Origin: Cyanobacteria bacterium UBA11370
GTDB taxonomy: Bacteria > Cyanobacteriota > Cyanobacteriia > Cyanobacteriales > Coleofasciculaceae
Assembly (NCBI GenBank): GCA_003486645.1
Contig: DNGI01000055.1
Coordinates: forward strand, 1 to 6,478
Length of the DNA: 6,478 bases
Direction of reading: 5' to 3'
Part shown: positions 5,082 to 6,478 of the stretch, in pieces
Position numbering within the stretch: the stretch's first letter is position 1
Layout of the letters: each line of letters opens with the position of its first letter
Notes under the pieces: model-generated
Databases searched by the model: none
What the model was told of the DNA's origin: nothing
Seen by the model: only the letters and a program-made list of their open reading frames with translations
Position numbers and translations under genes: made by a program

Positions 5082-6374
5082 ATGTTAAGTCTGACCTACG
5101 AGTACAAAGCAAATCCTACACCAGAACAAGTCCAAATAATTGAACACACTTTAACGGTGTGTCGGAAGGTCTGGAATTTTGCCCTACGTGAGCGTAAGGA
5201 TTGGCTCAACTCTCGCAAGTGTCAGCTGAATGCTTGCTCAATAGAATCGGAGTACATCATGCCTGCTGATGCTCCCTATCCCAACTATGCAGCTCAATGC
5301 AAATCACTCACACAAGCTAAGTCCAAGTTTCCTGAACTAGCAACAGTCAATGCTCAGGTGTTGCAGCAAGTACTAAGGAAGCTAGAGACGGCGTTTGTGG
5401 ACATGAAGCGCAAGGGCATGGGTTTTCCCCGATTCAAAAACAGATACCGAATGAGGTCATTTGTGTATCCACAGATGGGTTCATGTCAACTCATCCAAGG
5501 AAACCAAATCAAGCTGCCCCAACTGGGATGGATGGAGTATGTGAAATCACGGGAAATTCCAGACGGGTTTGTGATCAAGCAAGCTCGAATTGTCCGAAAG
5601 GCATCTGGATATTTCGTGCAATTGACGCTGGAATGTGATGTGTCCGTCCCTGATCCAATACCCGATGGTCATCCTATTGGAATCGACCTAGGATTAGATA
5701 AGTTTGTCGCAACTAGTAATGGAGATGTGGTAGATAGACCCAGATTCTTGAGTTCACTGCACCGGAAGCTGAAATTGCTCCAACGCCGACTAAAAACAAA
5801 GAAAAAAGGGTCTAACAATCGCCACAAGCTCAACAGAAAAATAGCACGGTTACATCAACGCATTAGCGATACAAGGAAAGACTGGCACTTCAAGTTAGCG
5901 AACTCGCTATGTGAAAGTGCTGGGATGATATTTGTTGAAGATATCGACTTCCGAGCATGGGCAAAAGGGCTATTCGGAAAGCAGACTCTAGATGCTGGAT
6001 TTGGACAGTTTTTGTCAATCTTAAAGTTTGTGTGTTGGAAACGGGGTGTGTATTTTGCTTCAGTTGATAAGAATTACACCTCTCAAGTCTGCCCTCAATG
6101 TGATGCACACACAGGCAAGAAAGAGCTCAAAGATAGAGTTCATTCTTGCTTATCGTGTGGATACACAACCCAGAGAGATGTAGCTGCTGCACAAATTGTC
6201 CGCAATCGCGGCCTGCTTGCAGTGAGCCAAGTCGAACTGTCCGGGGTGGGACGCATCCTAGACGTAAAAGAAAATGCCTGTGGAGACGGTCTGACGGGGA
6301 CGGGAAACTGTCTAGTTAAGAGTCAAAGAGACAGGAAGAAAAGTGGAGAGGCACGACTTAAGTCGGCCTCGTAA
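5082..6374 (+). CDS. tnpB: TnpB, IS200/IS605-family RNA-guided endonuclease (OrfB)
   Basis: TnpB proteins are RuvC nucleases guided by an RNA from the right end of their own element; they are the ancestors of Cas12. The 430-residue product has the helical N-terminal opening typical of cyanobacterial members (LTYEYKANPTPEQ, then CRKVWNFALRERKDW at 27-41) and a PRFKNRYRMRSF segment at about 116-127. RuvC I is PIGIDLGLDKFVATSNGD with Asp202, then a basic helical pair RRLKTKKKGSNNRHKLNRK at about 235-253. RuvC II is MIFVEDIDF with Glu286. The zinc finger is CPQC (337-340) and CLSC (356-359), and RuvC III is QRDVAAAQIVRNRG with Asp366. All three catalytic acids and four zinc cysteines are present, so the nuclease looks intact. 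The Lys/Arg-rich tail (415-430) overlaps the likely omega-RNA. No tnpA neighbour is seen. Start and stop (TAA) are clear. Confidence 0.95.
   Translation: MLSLTYEYKANPTPEQVQIIEHTLTVCRKVWNFALRERKDWLNSRKCQLNACSIESEYIMPADAPYPNYAAQCKSLTQAKSKFPELATVNAQVLQQVLRKLETAFVDMKRKGMGFPRFKNRYRMRSFVYPQMGSCQLIQGNQIKLPQLGWMEYVKSREIPDGFVIKQARIVRKASGYFVQLTLECDVSVPDPIPDGHPIGIDLGLDKFVATSNGDVVDRPRFLSSLHRKLKLLQRRLKTKKKGSNNRHKLNRKIARLHQRISDTRKDWHFKLANSLCESAGMIFVEDIDFRAWAKGLFGKQTLDAGFGQFLSILKFVCWKRGVYFASVDKNYTSQVCPQCDAHTGKKELKDRVHSCLSCGYTTQRDVAAAQIVRNRGLLAVSQVELSGVGRILDVKENACGDGLTGTGNCLVKSQRDRKKSGEARLKSAS
6348..6370 (+). repeat. Near-perfect hairpin over the tnpB C-terminal codons
   Basis: GAGGC (6348-6352) pairs with GCCTC (6366-6370), and inside a single bulged A, CGACTTAAGTCG (6354-6365) is a perfect palindrome. 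The hairpin ends one base before the TAA stop, so the same bases code the last residues of TnpB and an RNA stem. Confidence 0.7.
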
Positions 6375-6389
6375 CAACTTTTTAAGAAT

Positions 6390-6410
6390 CCCCCTGATTT
6401 AATCAGGGGG
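6390..6410 (+). terminator. Right-end hairpin of the element, possible terminator
   Basis: CCCCCTGATT (6390-6399) and AATCAGGGGG (6401-6410) are exact complements around one T, forming at least eight base pairs with a small loop, 15 bp after the tnpB stop. It is most likely the right-end hairpin recognised for transposition and the 3' stem of the omega-RNA. The stem could slow polymerase, but no U-tract follows. Confidence 0.65.
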
Positions 6411-6439
6411 AGTACGTCAAATATAGTCTTAAACTTTCT

Positions 6440-6478
6440 CCCCATCACCCCATCCCCCCCTCTCCCCCTCTCCCCTCA
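6440..6478. repeat. C-rich period-8 repeat at the right edge
   Basis: Units CCCCATCA, CCCCATCC, CCCCCTCT, CCCCCTCT and a shortened CCCCTCA follow one another. Low-complexity C-rich runs of this type are common between genes in filamentous cyanobacteria. The array reaches the window edge and may continue. Confidence 0.65.

Larger units (their letters stand above)
4994..5143 (+). other. 49-codon leader ORF overlapping tnpB out of frame
   Basis: ATG at 4994, immediately after the left-end hairpin, opens a frame reading MKTTGRIYPSVSKSILEASC, then NNQVGGDEMNVKSDLRVQSK, ending at TGA 5141-5143. It passes AGGAGG at 5065-5070 and an internal ATG at 5078, seven bases after AGGAGG, and overlaps the first 62 bases of tnpB in another frame. 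It may be a leader peptide giving translational coupling, the 5' part of a longer TnpB reached by +1 frameshifting, or a by-product of conserved element-end DNA. No function is recognised. Confidence 0.3.
4956..6420 (+). mobile_element. Solo-tnpB insertion sequence, IS200/IS605 superfamily (IS1341-like)
   Basis: A tnpB gene is flanked by short imperfect-palindrome hairpins (4972-4993 left, 6390-6410 right) rather than long terminal inverted repeats, as in IS200/IS605 elements. No Y1 tnpA is present on either side, so movement would need a TnpA in trans. TTTAAGAA occurs just before the hairpin at each end (4956-4963 and 6381-6388). The right boundary is placed after TCAA at 6417-6420 by analogy with IS608; the left boundary is a guess within about 20 bp. 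No target-site duplication is expected for this family. Confidence 0.75.
6230..6420 (+). ncRNA. Candidate omega-RNA (reRNA) scaffold at the tnpB right end
   Basis: In studied TnpB systems the guide RNA comes from the last part of tnpB and the right end, with its guide just beyond the element. Here this segment has a 7-bp stem with one G-U pair (6284-6290 with 6307-6313), a strong GAGGC/GCCTC plus CGACTT/AAGTCG stem (6348-6370) and the right-end hairpin (6390-6410). If the boundary is at 6420, the guide would begin at 6421 (ATATAGTCTTAAAC...). The 5' end is arbitrary and no transcript evidence exists. Confidence 0.4.

Noticed and set aside
5890..6108. 72-codon minus-strand ORF
   Set aside because: Antisense to the RuvC II and zinc finger region of tnpB.
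4956..6420. Cas12 effector instead of TnpB
   Set aside because: The protein is only 430 residues, has TnpB-type ends and hairpins, and no CRISPR array or cas1/cas2 is nearby.

Overview
The window looks like chromosomal DNA from a filamentous or colonial cyanobacterium. The 388-residue group 1 sigma factor is of the cyanobacterial SigA type. Three HIP1 octamers (GCGATCGC) lie in host genes, heptanucleotide repeats are present, and there is a GTAGAGACG-type palindrome of the kind common in Nostoc/Microcoleus/Moorena-like genomes. I cannot assign a genus.

Layout. Positions 1-1758 (minus) hold the first 586 codons of a GH15 / phosphorylase-kinase alpha/beta-like protein that runs off the left edge. 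An AT-rich repeat patch (1771-1862) separates it from sigA (1880-3046, minus), which lies upstream on the same strand. Positions 3047-4012 contain no secure gene. They hold an inverted repeat in the sigA leader, a 34-codon hydrophobic ORF (plus), a decayed-looking coding remnant (minus, about 3343-3742) and a better-looking 50-codon ORF (3820-3972, plus) that converges on the next gene. Positions 4013-4696 (minus) encode a NodB/CE4 polysaccharide deacetylase. Its start codon is abutted by a 7-bp tandem repeat, and a perfect 30-bp palindrome lies 50 bp upstream.

From about 4956 to 6420 lies a solo-tnpB insertion sequence of the IS200/IS605 superfamily (IS1341-like arrangement, no tnpA). It has hairpins at both ends, a full-length TnpB with its RuvC triad and zinc finger intact, and a 3' region that folds like an omega-RNA (reRNA). 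The right edge is a C-rich period-8 repeat.

How it fits together. The host genes are the housekeeping sigma factor and two carbohydrate-related proteins; nothing shows that they form one pathway. The most interesting unit is the TnpB element: a probable RNA-guided nuclease with its candidate guide RNA and a 49-codon leader ORF that overlaps tnpB out of frame. I see no CRISPR array, tRNA, rRNA or complete defence operon. Both window edges fall in simple C-rich repeats.
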